Positions 46,577 to 57,468 of a DNA stretch of 64,000 nt are shown one piece after another. The stretch is from Limnoperna fortunei. Lineage: Eukaryota; Mollusca; Bivalvia; Mytilida; Modiolidae. The position numbers and the translations under genes are program-made. Every line of letters starts with the position of its first letter. Position 1 is the stretch's first letter. The stretch is from assembly GCA_944474755.1 (NCBI GenBank), contig OX104113.1, positions 17,981,563 to 18,045,562 of the forward strand, read 5' to 3'. The notes beneath the pieces are model-generated. The model was given only the letters and a program-made list of their open reading frames with translations. It searched no databases and was not told where the DNA came from.

Positions 46577-47080
46577 TTATTGTTTTTTGTTTATTCCATT
46601 GGGGTGTACAGAGCAGAGCTCTTTGATCCAGAATCTCTCTCGGGCCTCCCGTTCAGAGTCTCGCCACTTGCAGTTCTGCTCGATAATTAGGATTTTTATG
46701 TGATCAAAATCCTTTGGAGTGTGGTCGGGCAGTCTGAAGTGTTGGCTTACGGGCAGAAACTGTTTCTTAGTTAGGTCATTTCTGTGACCATTCAGTCGTT
46801 TGTGGAATGGCTGTTTGGACTCGCCGACATATTGTAAGCCACAGATGGGGCACTCAAGAATGTAAATGACATTCGAGCTTTTGCAGTTAACAGTAGTGAA
46901 TATTTTGTACTGCTTACCTGTGACTTTGCTGTTAAATGTGGACAAGGGTTCCATATGTTTACAACATTTGCAGCGTTCGTCACCACAAGACTGACTTCTG
47001 CCAGCGGCAGTGCTGGGCTTTGCAATCTCTGCTCGTACCAATAAGTTGCGGAGACTGTTGGGTTGTTTAAACGCAACCAT
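46577..47080 (-). CDS. PLE GIY-YIG endonuclease domain, open frame (C-terminal part)
   Basis: A 167-codon open frame forming the C-terminal part of a Penelope-like polyprotein; GIY-YIG is the endonuclease that nicks target DNA to prime reverse transcription. After the linker NLLVRAEIA comes a cysteine cluster (SCGDERCKCCKH) typical of PLE linkers. The GIY-YIG core follows: NVIYILECPICGLQYVGES (VIY and QYVG being the two halves), the arginine helix KRLNGHR, the HFRLPDH block and a catalytic-type Glu near EAREREFWI-like ERFWIKEL. It ends with NGINKKQ and a stop. The first ATG is not a natural start: the upstream thumb is in the next frame, one base away. This is the best-preserved retroelement domain in the window. 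Confidence 0.85.
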   Translation of the reverse strand: MVAFKQPNSLRNLLVRAEIAKPSTAAGRSQSCGDERCKCCKHMEPLSTFNSKVTGKQYKIFTTVNCKSSNVIYILECPICGLQYVGESKQPFHKRLNGHRNDLTKKQFLPVSQHFRLPDHTPKDFDHIKILIIEQNCKWRDSEREARERFWIKELCSVHPNGINKKQ

Positions 47081-47250
47081 GGGGGCTCTGGAAAGATTCT
47101 TGATAATCTGGGATTTTTTTCAATAGATTTCCAATGTTCACGAATGGTGATAATTGTGTTTTTCAAACAAGCTCCTTGTCCCCAAATGGTGAGTTGTCCA
47201 CTAAGTTTGATTTGTGGATTGTCTTTTTCCAAAGTTTCCATTGCTTTAGG

Positions 47251-48309
47251 TATTTCGTTATTACCTTTATTGCTAATTTTTCAAGCATATGTTTTAAAAC
47301 GTGGAAGAAAGGAGATAATCCCCTTAAATCGTTACACATTGCTATTTAATGACCGGAAACAACGGTCAGATGTGATGCATTACACAATCTGTTAGGCTCT
47401 CGATATATTTTAATGCTTAAAAGGGTTTAAAAATAACAATCAAGCTTATTTCTTGGCTTAATTGACATAACCTTTATAAGCTTTTTTTTCATGTGTCAAA
47501 TAATATTTGATATTTTTTATATTTAGAACTTTTTTTTTAAATTCGATCTCAAAAAGAAAAACCATAAGCTTGACGTGTGTTAAAATTAAATTAGAAACCA
47601 AATACACGGTACAAAGAAATGGATGAACATTTCTGTAAGAAGAAAATTCAATATAAAAAAGTGTGCAGGAGCAATATCGAGAACTAAGCCCTGTAGTTTA
47701 AAATTAGTAAATATATATAAAACCGGTAAAAAAAAACATGTTATATATGTAACGTGAGATCAAGTTCTTGACACTGTTGTAGGAAATTAATATTGCCATA
47801 GAAAGCAAAAACAAATCAGTATTTGACCCATTTAATGTTAATTCCTGTAAAATTTGTTTATATCTGTCATGCAAAATGGAATTTATTATAACATTATCAT
47901 TAGTGTTACGTCGTAATGTCAAGTTTAAGAAATATCCTATTTATTTAACCAACAAAAGACAAGTGCAAATTATAATTAAATTTTATTTCTGTCCATATAA
48001 GTATATTTACAAGAACATACAGAAATGTCTTCGGAAACAAGCTACAAAGCTTAAATAAATACGCCTCCTGAAAATGAATGACATATATCAGTTTAAGATA
48101 AACTAGGAATGTCCAATTTATATATATTGTCTAAAAATTATTAACAAAATTCGTGGAATAAGATGTCGAAAGAAAATCGAATCACTTAACAGTCCAAAAT
48201 ATATCAATCCACTTAATACAAAAGAAAAATACAGTAATAATGTTTGCTTTAAAGTTTTATGAAAAACAAAATGAAATATACTGATGAGCTAAAACGTCAA
48301 AAATGTAAT
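47251..48309. other. No confident gene; possible L1 C-terminal scrap
   Basis: A plus-strand frame near 47876-48058 (FKKYPIYLTNKRQ, then YKYIYKNIQKCLRKQ) loosely recalls the C-terminal KxYIYxxKC region of L1-like RTs, but without supporting upstream blocks. The remainder is unrecognised AT-rich sequence. Confidence 0.25.
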
Positions 48310-48860
48310 TTAATGGTCCAAATCTTATCTGCAAAAGTAAACTCTTCAAATAAAATTATCAACATTAATGCATTTTTGCCATTTTGACCATCAGAGTTTG
48401 TCCGATTATAACTTCTACCAAAATAAACCCATAAAGTACATATTCCTTTTAGATATGAATGATTGTTCTTATTGGAATTTGTAGATGATATATGATGCGA
48501 GTCCTATTAAAAGGACAATTAACATACAATCTCTTACTTTACGATTTTTACTATTCTTGAAAGAAATATAACAGCAATATCAGAGATAACATTAATTAAA
48601 AAACATTTAAGTTATGAAGGGTTAACAATGGCCATTTTTTAAACAGTAGTAACGATTAGCCATAAATTTTCTTGACCATAATGAAGATTATTTTCGTATT
48701 TCCGTACAGAATAATATGATTTTGTATTTAGAAAACACACATCGAGGGTATGCTGTAGTTTACAATTGTTGTATCTTATATATAACAATCATAAAACTCT
48801 AGTATTCCTACCAACGAAAGTTATTGACAAGCAAAGCGAATTCAATATTGTCTGACAATG
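48310..48860 (-). pseudogene. Decayed copy of the 7TM receptor first exon and upstream block
   Basis: Aligns in order and orientation with 55820-56410. On the minus strand, SKRLYVN.P near 48530 corresponds to SERFVVYMALC, YVLYGFILVEVIIGQTLMVK (48440-48385) corresponds to IYYGFMLAVFITAQTLMVN, and MLIILFEEFTFADKIW near 48325 to FMLIFFHKQLDFGKWDW. Stops (for example before SKRLY, and HI-stop-KEY) and a frameshift kill it. The 5' flank is conserved too: attcctaccaacgaaagtt (48808) matches actcctaccaacggaagtt at 56370. No second exon was found below 48310. Confidence 0.82.
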
Positions 48861-49433
48861 GGTTCTTAAAAGATATGCAACTGGATTATTCTGAAAAGTA
48901 TATTTTGGTGTTTAATGAATGCAGTCGTTCCATTTCCTTGCTTTTACATTTAGCTTAAATCTATTATCAAACAAAGTGTTTTAAAATTACATTTAAATAT
49001 TGAAAGTAATATAGTAATTCATCAGAGAGATTTTATTAATGTGACACACTCGATTGTTTCATATTTAATTGTTGGATTAATGCCACATATGGGCTTGCCT
49101 GTTGGTCAACAATTAAAATTTATTATTAACTGAAGATTTTATTAATTGCAAAATGATTGATAAGCATAATTGATATTTGTTTGACCAACTAAACCTCAAC
49201 AGTGGAACACTTTATCCGACTTAAAGTTTAAACAAGTTTAGCTAACCTGATTGAAAAGTACAAGTAATGTATGTGAGGTTCCTCATTTCGTCTTTACCGT
49301 GCAAAATCGGTCGCACCGGACAATCCTACTTTTTGATGCGCTAAAATTGTTAAAATCTTGCCCAAAAGATTGGTAATCTGTATTCCCATTCAAGTTTTTA
49401 TTTATTCGATAAAAACTGATAGAAATCCATCAT
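48861..49433. other. No supported feature
   Basis: AT-rich sequence, nothing recognised. Confidence 0.5.
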
Positions 49434-49598
49434 TGATTATGATTTTCAAATCTTATTATTTTCCCCTGATTATGATTTTCAAATCTTATTATTTTCCCCT
49501 GATTATGATTTTCAAATCTTATTATTTTCCCCTGATTATGATTTTCAAATCTTATTATTTTCCCCTGATTATGATTTTCAAATCTTATTATTTTCCCC
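49434..49598 (+). repeat. 33-bp minisatellite, five identical copies
   Basis: The unit tgattatgattttcaaatc plus ttattattttcccc is repeated five times without a visible mismatch. As 33 is 11 codons, both strands show a periodic open frame (LIMIFKSYYFP on plus). Identity of all copies implies recent expansion or an assembly-sensitive locus. Confidence 0.97.
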
Positions 49599-49673
49599 TG
49601 TCCATCTGTTTTGTAACATGGTTGAAATGATGTCTGCGACATTGTGACGTCCTCTATTAAAAATCATCATACC

Positions 49674-49694
49674 ATCTTGATCTTAGCCAAAAAT
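49674..49694 (-). pseudogene. U2 snRNA-like fragment
   Basis: The minus strand reads tttttggctaagatcaag, matching the conserved TTTTGGCTAAGATCAAG near the U2 snRNA 5' end over about 17 bases. The bases beyond on either side do not continue the match well, so this is at best a short pseudogene fragment. Confidence 0.3.
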
Positions 49695-49698
49695 AATC

Positions 49699-51868
49699 AG
49701 TTAGGAAATATTATTTTTAGCGGAAAAGTTTAAAAACCTTCTATGATAGATAGCTGCTTTGCATGATTAAAGTAAGAACAGAAGGTCTTTTACTATGGAT
49801 TTTTCCATTTTATGTTAATCGGACTTAAAATAATCTCAATAAGGAATCAAAATTGTGTTATTGTTTGAAGTATAAAAATTCTTCTGTGAAGGATTTGTAA
49901 GGCCAATTAGCGTGTAATTTTGTTTTAGAAAGAATGTATGGGGTTTCTCTTAAACAGTTCTTTATTTCTTGATGAACTGACTTCTAAGATTGCAATCATG
50001 GACAATTATCGACCTATGAAACAGCTGACCCATGCAAGTTCTCTTGAGCCTCTCGTTGTGCAAACATGACATTGCAGCCCACCTATTGATATAACTCACA
50101 ATATAGGATCTTTCTTGTATGCACAAAATTGATATCACAAATAAAAAATGCATGTTACCCTCTTTCTATATATATTTGATTTTGTTATCTTGTCTCTGTC
50201 TTTAAATTGTTCCTTGTCATTTGTTGTTCATTCCTTTATTCTGCACTTAGCTTTCTGCTGGCTTTTACCAGCATTTTGTTATTGTTTCGTTCAAGGTTCT
50301 TGTCCTAGTCGTTTTGTTTATTGCTGTCATTGTATTTTTTATACTATCTTACGTTTTTTGCGATTGCACCTCAACTTTCGCTTATAATTATTTGAAAGTT
50401 GCTTGTGTGTTTTTCCCGATAGTTATATGTTATTGATATGTAGTGTTTTTCTCATGTCTCGATTCTTTTAAATGCATTAATTTTGTTTATCACTACCCAA
50501 TATTTTTTTTTATATTCGTAAATTTTTTTTGTCTCCGCTCTTAGGTGTTTTAGTGCTTTTTTCTTAATTTGACTGTTCTTAATTATAATCTAATTATTTT
50601 ACTCACATATTATTTTGTTCTCTTAATATTGTTGGTTTGCACCACATAGACATAGCTATATAATTGTTTGCTTTGTTAGGGACATTTTATTTCCAATTGC
50701 TTAACCTCTACAGGACATGGACTCACCTCCCAATTTTAAGCGAGGTTCGTTCAGTGCAATTTTGGTTTTGTGTATGAATTTCTGTATGAATATGGCTTGT
50801 TTATTCAGTATTGGTGTTGACAAGTTAACTGATCTATCATAATCTTAATTTGTTTGGCAATTGAATTTTCAGGTTTGGAGTCATGCTTACCTCTCTAATA
50901 CATGGATATTAGTTAAAGATATCAAATTTGTTTAAAATCTTACACAAAACTACTGCCATTTCGCAAATCAAAGGTATCATTTTACAGGTAGTTGAATTTT
51001 ACGTTGTAGTTTTAATACTCCCTGTAGGTGAAAACATTGACACACCTCGTCTATAAACTGTAACTTTTTTATACATTAAAATAGATTTATTCACTATTGT
51101 CCCTTATATTCACGTATAGTTGTAGACTTTCGTTTGTTTAATGTCTTTTTATGCCGCTTTCGGAACATTTTCAGATGTATCAAGCCATCTTATCAGTAAT
51201 AAATAAGCAAGTATACATGACCATTTACTTAACATGGTTTTGGATGTTTTTTATATATAAATCAGTTTTGTTTAATATAATCGTCAAACAATAATTTCGA
51301 CATCAACAACGGAGGTTTTACATCTGGTCCGCGAAAATTTAATTGAGAATTAAGAGAGGTAGGTTTTTTAAAAATATGTTTTAGTTTAAATAACGACGTG
51401 TTATTGGATTCTTGTAAAAACAATCTTAGCGTATTGAGACTTTAAATAGCCTATTCTAGATTTTTAAATCTATCTGCAATTAACGTAGTATTTATGTAAA
51501 TTTGCCTGTGGCATCTGCAACTGTCTGGCCTTTCATTTTGGTTACTTGAACTTCGTAGTTCATTTTGTGTTTGACAGTGCGCAACAAAATATTAAAGCAT
51601 TTAGGTTTAATGCAAACTTTACTGTGTGGTTCTTTAAAAATCAGACAGTTTACACGACCATCCCAGTATACAGCCGAAAACCAGGCTTAAGGATCTTATT
51701 AAACTGTTGCTTTTTTTAAGAAAAACGGAAAAACGACTACATAAATACCTGATAAGTAGTCATGATAGAACGTAATTCGTCATCAAAGACTTTAAATCAA
51801 ATAATCAATATTCTGAAGACCAACTTTTAGATTTTTTTATTGACAACATAATTGTCATGTTTTAAGGT
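49699..51868. other. No supported gene
   Basis: T-rich stretches (50150-50650) generate hydrophobic frames such as 50148-50387 without recognised domains. Nothing else is seen. Confidence 0.45.
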
Positions 51869-51879
51869 TTGTTTACTAA

Positions 51880-52365
51880 GTATGCTCCTCCCCCGACCTC
51901 ATTTTGTACTCAAATGATGCTGAGTTCCTTGAAGAAACAAAAGAAATTGGCCCAGATTTTTCTCTGCATTGATAATGTTTCTCCCTCAACAATGTTAAAT
52001 ATTTGTGTTCAATCTACACTAGCGAGCTTAAAATTAAAGACACCAACAATGCACTTAGGTCAGCCTCTTACTTGGACCGTCTAGAAAAAGACTCGGGAAA
52101 ATTACATGCTAGACTCTACTTCAACTTTTCAATTGTCAACTTTCCGCTCATCGATAGCAAATGCCAACAGCTCCAGCGCATATTGTGCACCTTATACGTT
52201 AAGTTAGATCATGCGATTGGCATTCTGATTTCTAAATCGCTCACCGCCGATGGCTACTTATCTACCCGAACAAAGGTTTGTTGTACCTATGTTGATGGTA
52301 TCCCTTCAGACGTTCTATGGTCGTCAAAATGACTTAATTAATAGAAATCCATCTCTTAAATACGA
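51880..52365 (+). pseudogene. Penelope-like RT, C-terminal relic
   Basis: Pieces across two frames follow the end of the bivalve PLE RT: an LLxDLxLYSNDAE-like start (51885), HxDNV (broken YIDDVLS near 51970), IYTSELKIKDTNNALRSASY with LD (52010-52075), KLHARLYFNFSIVNFPLIDS (52100-52160), SLTADGYLSTR (52240) and, in the next frame, FYGRQNDLINRN (52311-52346). Stops and shifts interrupt it. The foldback-arm repeat starts about 30 bp later. Confidence 0.68.
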
Positions 52366-52389
52366 TGGGACATAAGTATACTAAATGTT

Positions 52390-52960
52390 GACGTATTTTG
52401 GTTATTGTTTTTGCGTGACAAATGAAAACTACTTACCGCGTATGGTCCAGCTTAAGCTCCTTTTGTAGATCAAAAAATGTGTCAATTGACTTCATCACTT
52501 TATTTTCCACAGTTATTTAGCGTTTTGAAATGCGGCGGATTTTTCATTGTGATGGAGCAATTTTCTATAGTAAAGTTTGACCTAAATTACAACGGAAGTA
52601 TATGTTTGGATGAGTCCATTGTCATCTGTTCGAAATCCTTCGGGTAATGTCGTCTGCAGTGTCGCGGTTTGTCCGAATACCACTAAACGTTACGAAAGCA
52701 GACGATATTTGTGAAAACAACGCGAGGTCCCTGTAGAAACTCAAATGGCTGACTTCCTATGTAAAATTCCCGTAGCAGATGTTAAGGAAGATTTGGAACT
52801 TGTCAACAACAAAGGCATAATATAAAATATGGACGTGTTATCGTGTAGAGATGTTTTAAATTGGATTTTAACACTACAAAGGTACAATATGGAATAATAA
52901 AAAAATGCAAACAATACACTGAGCGCAACGGAGTGTAACTTTTAGTATAGTCTTTCCTAA
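52390..52960 (-). mobile_element. Dispersed copy of the foldback-element arm
   Basis: The reverse complement aligns with 39125-39690 of the foldback element, including accgcgt..tggtccagctta, atccttcgggtaatgtcg, cggtttgtccgaatacca, caaatggctgacttcctat, tggacgtgttatcgtgta and gagcgcaacgg. No terminal inverted repeat is recognised at either edge, so it may be a fragment. Confidence 0.8.
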
Positions 52961-53099
52961 TCCTGAATTTTACTTTTTAATAGACATGACAATAAATAAC
53001 TCGATATATGTCTAATTAGAGGCAGGCATTGCTTACTCTTCCAAGAGCGCCTAAGTGCACCCATGGTTTTTATTAGGATCGGGTAATTCACTTTCTGTT

Positions 53100-53860
53100 T
53101 CATTTTTATTTTCATACCCCAGCTTGACGGAGTCGGGGTCCGTCCGTTTCTCCGTCTACATTTGGTTTCCGGATGATAATTCAAAACGTTTGCATCCGAT
53201 TTGAATGAAACTTTGGGATATTGTTATATATCAAGTTGGTAAAAAGCAGATAGATTTTGGGGGAAATCCGTCAAATTTCAAAGTCGCAGTCCACAAAAAA
53301 CGTTAGAAATTTTTACAAAAAGTTGTTTACGGACAATAACTCACAAAGTTTGAATCCGATTTGAATGAAACTTTGGGATATGGTTATATATCAGGTTGGT
53401 AAGAAGCCTATCGATTTTGAGGGAAATCCATCAAATTTCAATTACAACAAAAAGATGTGTCAGGTCTTCAAAAGTTTCCATTTGATTTCAATGAAACTTT
53501 GTGATATTGTTTCATATTAGGTGGAACAGAAGCCTGTAGATTTTTGGGGAAATTCGTCATAGTTTCATTTTAGCTTTATCCGAAGCCTGTCAATTTTGGG
53601 GGAAATTTATCAAATTTCAAGGTCACATTTGCCAAAAAAAGTTAGAATTTTTGACACACAAAAAAGTTGCCAGAAAATAACTCAAAAATTGTGCATTTTA
53701 TTTCAAACTTTAGGATATATAATACATATCAGGTGGGAATAAAGCCTATTGATTATGGAGAAATTCCATCAATGGTCAAGGTCTCCAGTCGACAAAAAAC
53801 ATTGGAATTTTATCAACAAAAGTCTCTGCAAAATTTAAGCGGGGGTATCAGTGATAGCTA
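53100..53860 (+). repeat. Degenerate tandem repeat, about 120-160-bp units
   Basis: The block gatttgaatgaaactttggg recurs at 53198 and 53358, with weaker matches near 53483 and 53700. Each is followed by an atatatcaggttggtaag-like phrase, a gattttgggggaaatcc phrase and tcaaatttcaa. The first unit is preceded by cataccccagcttgacgg, a phrase recognised from a repeat common in molluscs. The frame at 53667-53861 lies inside the last unit. Confidence 0.8.
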
Positions 53861-53867
53861 GATCAAC

Positions 53868-53975
53868 TTTTTCTGGTTTGTTTTGCTCTGTATATGTTTG
53901 TTTGTATCCAGATTTGTCATTGTCCCTAGACTTTTGGCTATTGTTGTTCGGTCGTTTTGTCATTTATTTCTGACA
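53868..53975 (+). repeat. Dispersed repeat, shared with 32740-32945
   Basis: ctctgtatatgtttgtttg, atccagatttg, gacttttggctattgttg and ttcggtcgttt match the inverse strand of 32760-32850. It lies directly after the degenerate tandem array. Confidence 0.6.
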
Positions 53976-54898
53976 TGAATGGTACAATCTGTGTATGATT
54001 CATGATTACCAACTCTAAAACAATTTTTTATTATTAATATTCTGATTTTCAATTAAATCTGCCGTTATAGTTTGGCTTTGCCTAACTTTGATACATGTGT
54101 TGTTAACAATCTAAACTTTGCAGGGCTTAAGGCGAAAATGAAAAATAACCGTTTGGTACACAATATGGTTTTAACTGTTGTGGAATATAGATTTTTTAAA
54201 TATTTTGAAGTATCTATTTAAATAATAATAATTACTGTAGAGTAGGAATAGAAAAAAATCTCAAATCTTATTACCAATATATCATTATGATATAATATCC
54301 TTCCATACAAACTTGATTACAGAAAGATATAGTTAATATAAGGTCAAATATATACATGTGAGTTTAGTTAAACAAAAGCAAGTACCTAAGTTACGAAGCT
54401 TAAAATAAATGAATGTTCTCTGCTTACTTCCTTGTAGGTTTAGTTAAACAATGTAAGAAGCAGAAATATTTAGTTATGCAACAGTATTTTATAGTGTTTT
54501 AACAGTTATTTCATATTATGAGCCATCTCATAATAAACTAGTTATTAAAAAGCTTAATGAATATAACATGTAATTATTACTATAAGAATTTACATTCATT
54601 TAAAGAATAAAACATCAAAACATTTATGAAGCTTGAAATAAAAAGGATTATCTTATAAGCTAAAATGTTTATGTGAACTCGACATTTTACGTATTCAATA
54701 GCATTTCATTATCTTAAAAATACATGCATATTGCACCTTACATTGTGTACCTCTAAATAGAAGCATCACTCCTGCAAGGAATATTACTATACAGGTTCTG
54801 GTAATTATGTACAACATTGTTCAGTGATATATATTTCACTGTTGTTAAATTATTTATACATGTCTAAATAATTAGACTCTTAACTTTGTTACTGTGGT
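53976..54898. other. No gene; probable 3' flank of the receptor gene
   Basis: AT-rich sequence downstream of the receptor stop codon (minus strand). No clear polyadenylation site was chosen. Confidence 0.4.
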
Positions 54899-56260
54899 TC
54901 AAGCTTTGGTTGTCATTGTTGTGGATTTGGCTTCTGTTTCTGTTGCTTGTTGTCTCTTCTTTATAATGATGAAGACGATTCCATTTAGTACTCCTCCGAG
55001 ATTTGAGAAAGTTGTTACCGCTTGAAATAATATTTGGGGTACATCTGTGATCAATTGCCATGTACCATACACTGCCATTGCCCACCACTGAATAAAGAAC
55101 GCAGTGACAAACAAGGACATGGTTTTAGCCGCCTTGTGAGAAGCTTTGATGGCTGCTGCATTTTCTCCAACAGATTCCCTGAGACGTTTGCCCTCGTTGT
55201 AAATACGCCACCATGTTAGAGCGTAGAAAATAATGTTCAAGAACAAAGCCGCCAACAATGGAATAGTTGTGAAGAATAAATTCATTACTTCTCCGTTCAC
55301 GCCATCAAAGTAACAGCTGTAAAGAAAAAAACAATAATGACACGGTGTAAATATGGGCATATTTGTTTTTGCGTTAGACTATTGCACGAAACAATCAATT
55401 TGCTATTTGTGCTTAATTATTAAAATTTTTAAAGTTTCAGCCAGGCAAAGATTAAAACGACCAAGGGAAACCTAAACCAGATACAGTAAGTGCTTGTCCA
55501 TTTTTGCTTTTTCAGAAATGTTATTTACAGTTTTATGACAATTATAACAACTAGTATGAATTTGGTAAAACTATAAATAAGTTTCGAGATAATTGTTAGA
55601 CAATCATTCAATTAAGTTAATATTTATTGTATCAACAAAAAATAGATGTTTACCACATTTCATTTTGTTTTGTTAGGTGTTTGTTGTTTTTGTGTCCCAT
55701 GAAAGCTACTTTGATACTTCGCTTATTTCTCCGACATAACTATAGAATACTTACAAAGCGCCGTTGGGTCCCATTTTTTTCAGTCCGATCCCGATAACGG
55801 CACCAAGGGTTGGAGCGCCGAATATGTATATTAAAAGTTTCCAATCCCATTTGCCAAAGTCAAGCTGTTTATGGAAAAATATCAACATAAAAGCATTTAT
55901 TGCCACAATGTTGACCATAAGAGTTTGTGCTGTTATAAACACTGCCAACATAAACCCATAATAAATACAGATTGCCTTTGGATATGGATGATCTTTCGTT
56001 ATGAGAATATGCATATGATCCATAGTGTGAGCCATGTTGAAAAGACAATCACATAATGCCATATATACAACAAATCTTTCACTTTTTGTCCACGTGAAAA
56101 ATGTTGTTATACTTTTCTGCTTGAAAGAAATAATTATAACTGCAAGTGCTGAGATAAAACTCAAAAAAATACACGTAAGTGCAGGTACATGTAGATTATA
56201 AAACTGCCCATTTGCTATACCATACAAAGGTAACGAGTAACCGTCTTTTTCTTCTGACAT
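54899..56260 (-). CDS. Seven-transmembrane receptor, two exons
   Basis: A G-protein-coupled-receptor-like membrane protein of about 307 residues. Exon 1 is 56260-55755, with the start chosen at MSEEKDGYS because it gives a short extracellular N-terminus; an in-frame ATG at 56380 would add 40 residues. Exon 2 is 55316-54899. The donor is GTAAGT after GCTTT and the acceptor is ttttttctttacag; the 438-bp intron splits a codon after base 2, and both exons then stay in frame (924 nt). TM1 VPALTCIFLSFISALAVIII, TM2 VVYMALCDCLF, TM3 ICIYYGFMLAVFITAQTLMV, TM4 LLIYIFGAPTLGAVIGIG, TM5 FFTTIPLLAALFLNIIFY, TM6 SLFVTAFFIQWWAMAVYG, TM7 LGGVLNGIVFIII. Cys before TM3 (AIC) and in loop 2 (FCYFDG) can form the usual disulfide. 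DRY and NPxxY are absent; NGIVF replaces the latter, recalling GPR157/cAMP-receptor-like families rather than typical rhodopsin-like receptors. The ligand is unknown. Confidence 0.85.
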
Positions 56261-56359
56261 ACTGAATATCCTAATACTCTTTATACTCCAAATGATATCG
56301 TATAACCACACTTGTTGATGCGAGCGCAATGTCTTGTTATTATCTAAAGAATCATATAT

Positions 56360-56415
56360 AAACCGTGATACTCCTACCAACGGAAGTTGTAGTCAAAGCA
56401 AACCGAATTTTTGTG
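56360..56415 (-). promoter_or_regulatory. Conserved upstream block of the receptor gene
   Basis: A stretch 110-150 bp upstream of the chosen ATG (minus strand), including the complement of actcctaccaacggaagttg and agcaaaccgaatt, is retained in the decayed paralogue at 48805-48850, where the coding part has diverged more. This suggests 5' UTR or promoter sequence copied with the gene. No TATA or Inr assignment is made. Confidence 0.4.
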
Positions 56416-56599
56416 TGAAAGTGTGTTGTCAAGGAGAAATACTGCAGTGTCATAATTGATTCCCGTTGTTAAAAAGTTGAAGTTCAATGGAAACAACCAT
56501 TCATTGTTTTAGGTAAACCAAATATGTTCTTTCATCGATCATAGGGATTTTCATCCTTTTTTTTTAATTTCGCTCAAATATTTAGTGATTATATATTAT

Positions 56600-56797
56600 C
56601 TCTTTGTTGTTGCAGCGGACCTATACCTATCTAATGCATTTCGCCAAGTTGTCTTCATATCGCAAAGAATGCGTTGCTCTAGCAAACTGTATAACTGTAT
56701 TTTGCTGACAAGCAGATTGCTGGGACAAGGTTATGCTCAAAGTAAACTATGTATCCACAAAGTACATACTTTAATGTCGACATCTTGGGCTAGTTGG
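56600..56797 (+). pseudogene. Possible Penelope-like RT C-terminal scrap
   Basis: The frame reads NAFRQVVFISQRMRCSSKLY then LTSRLLGQGYAQSKL. The VxISQxxR...Y...L.xRLLxQGYxxxxL pattern follows the bivalve PLE RT C-terminus just before FYGRHH. No other part is readable, and the match is by pattern only. Confidence 0.4.
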
Positions 56798-56800
56798 TAA

Positions 56801-57433
56801 ATACAACAATGACTCAGCAAAGCGGAGCGACTCTAACTAAACTTTTGAAACAATCTATCGATAACGAAAGACAAACAGGATATTTATTTATTATTTACTT
56901 GTATAAATGCATGGAAGTAACCGTTTTTGTCAAATTCAACAAGCCATTGTAAAACAAAGTATCATTGTATAAATAGTGACTTGTGTGTAGGGCCGCATCC
57001 GGAATTACGGACTGATGAAGGACCCGGATACAGACCGTTTATCCGTGACAGCCCGATCCAAATATATTATTATTATAAGTAACTTTTCAATATATGTACC
57101 TGCCTTTTTGTTTGTTGAACACGGAAATTCGAATCATCTTTTTTGATCCATCTATATATCAAACGAAAGATTTAAAACATCCCGTTTGTTGATAAATTCC
57201 GCCTTAATCTTTATTCTTAAATACATTAAATATGGCTTAAAATACAGACTGCAAATGATCGAATTGAATGGTTTCCTACATCATTGATATGAAAAAATAA
57301 AAGTAAAAAATACAGAGTTTATTTCTTTATTGTATTTTTGAATTGTAGAAAAAATTAGATTGAATTGAAGGTGGCAGTAACTGTATTCCTTCATGTTTCC
57401 ATTCATAAGGTTATTTTTCTTCCCTGTATCTAG
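56801..57433. other. No supported feature
   Basis: Includes a locally GC-richer patch (56990-57055) with a ctgatgaaggacccgg phrase; see the rejected list. Confidence 0.4.
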
Positions 57434-57468
57434 CTGTATAATGGACGAATTCAAATATATTACCGCAG
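57434..57468 (+). CDS. Candidate exon A (possible start exon)
   Basis: Bounded by a strong acceptor (tttttcttccctgtatctag) and a consensus donor (CCGCAG/gtgagt). It holds an ATG at 57441 reading MDEFKYITA with one base left over. It may be a coding start after a 5' UTR intron or an internal 35-nt exon. The product is unknown. The next segment joins in phase to give glycine. Confidence 0.45.

Larger units (their letters stand above)
46178..47250 (-). mobile_element. Penelope-like element, 3' end with GIY-YIG domain
   Basis: A minus-strand PLE end: an RT thumb piece (METLEKDNPQIKLSGQ to RIFPEPP, 47080-47241), a one-base frameshift at PP/MVAF, the endonuclease ORF (46577-47080), and a 400-bp 3' tail to about 46178. 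No RT palm is recognised above 47250, so the copy looks 5'-truncated. The tail is shared with 2262-2455. Confidence 0.82.

Noticed and set aside
50148..50387. Hydrophobic 79-codon frame
   Set aside because: Low-complexity T-rich sequence with no conserved domain.
55034..56056. Plus-strand frames within the receptor gene
   Set aside because: Antisense shadows of the two receptor exons.
56998..57056. Possible extra hammerhead (ctgatgaaggacccgg)
   Set aside because: CTGATGA is present, but no GAAA strand and no matching helix II or cleavage triplet follow.
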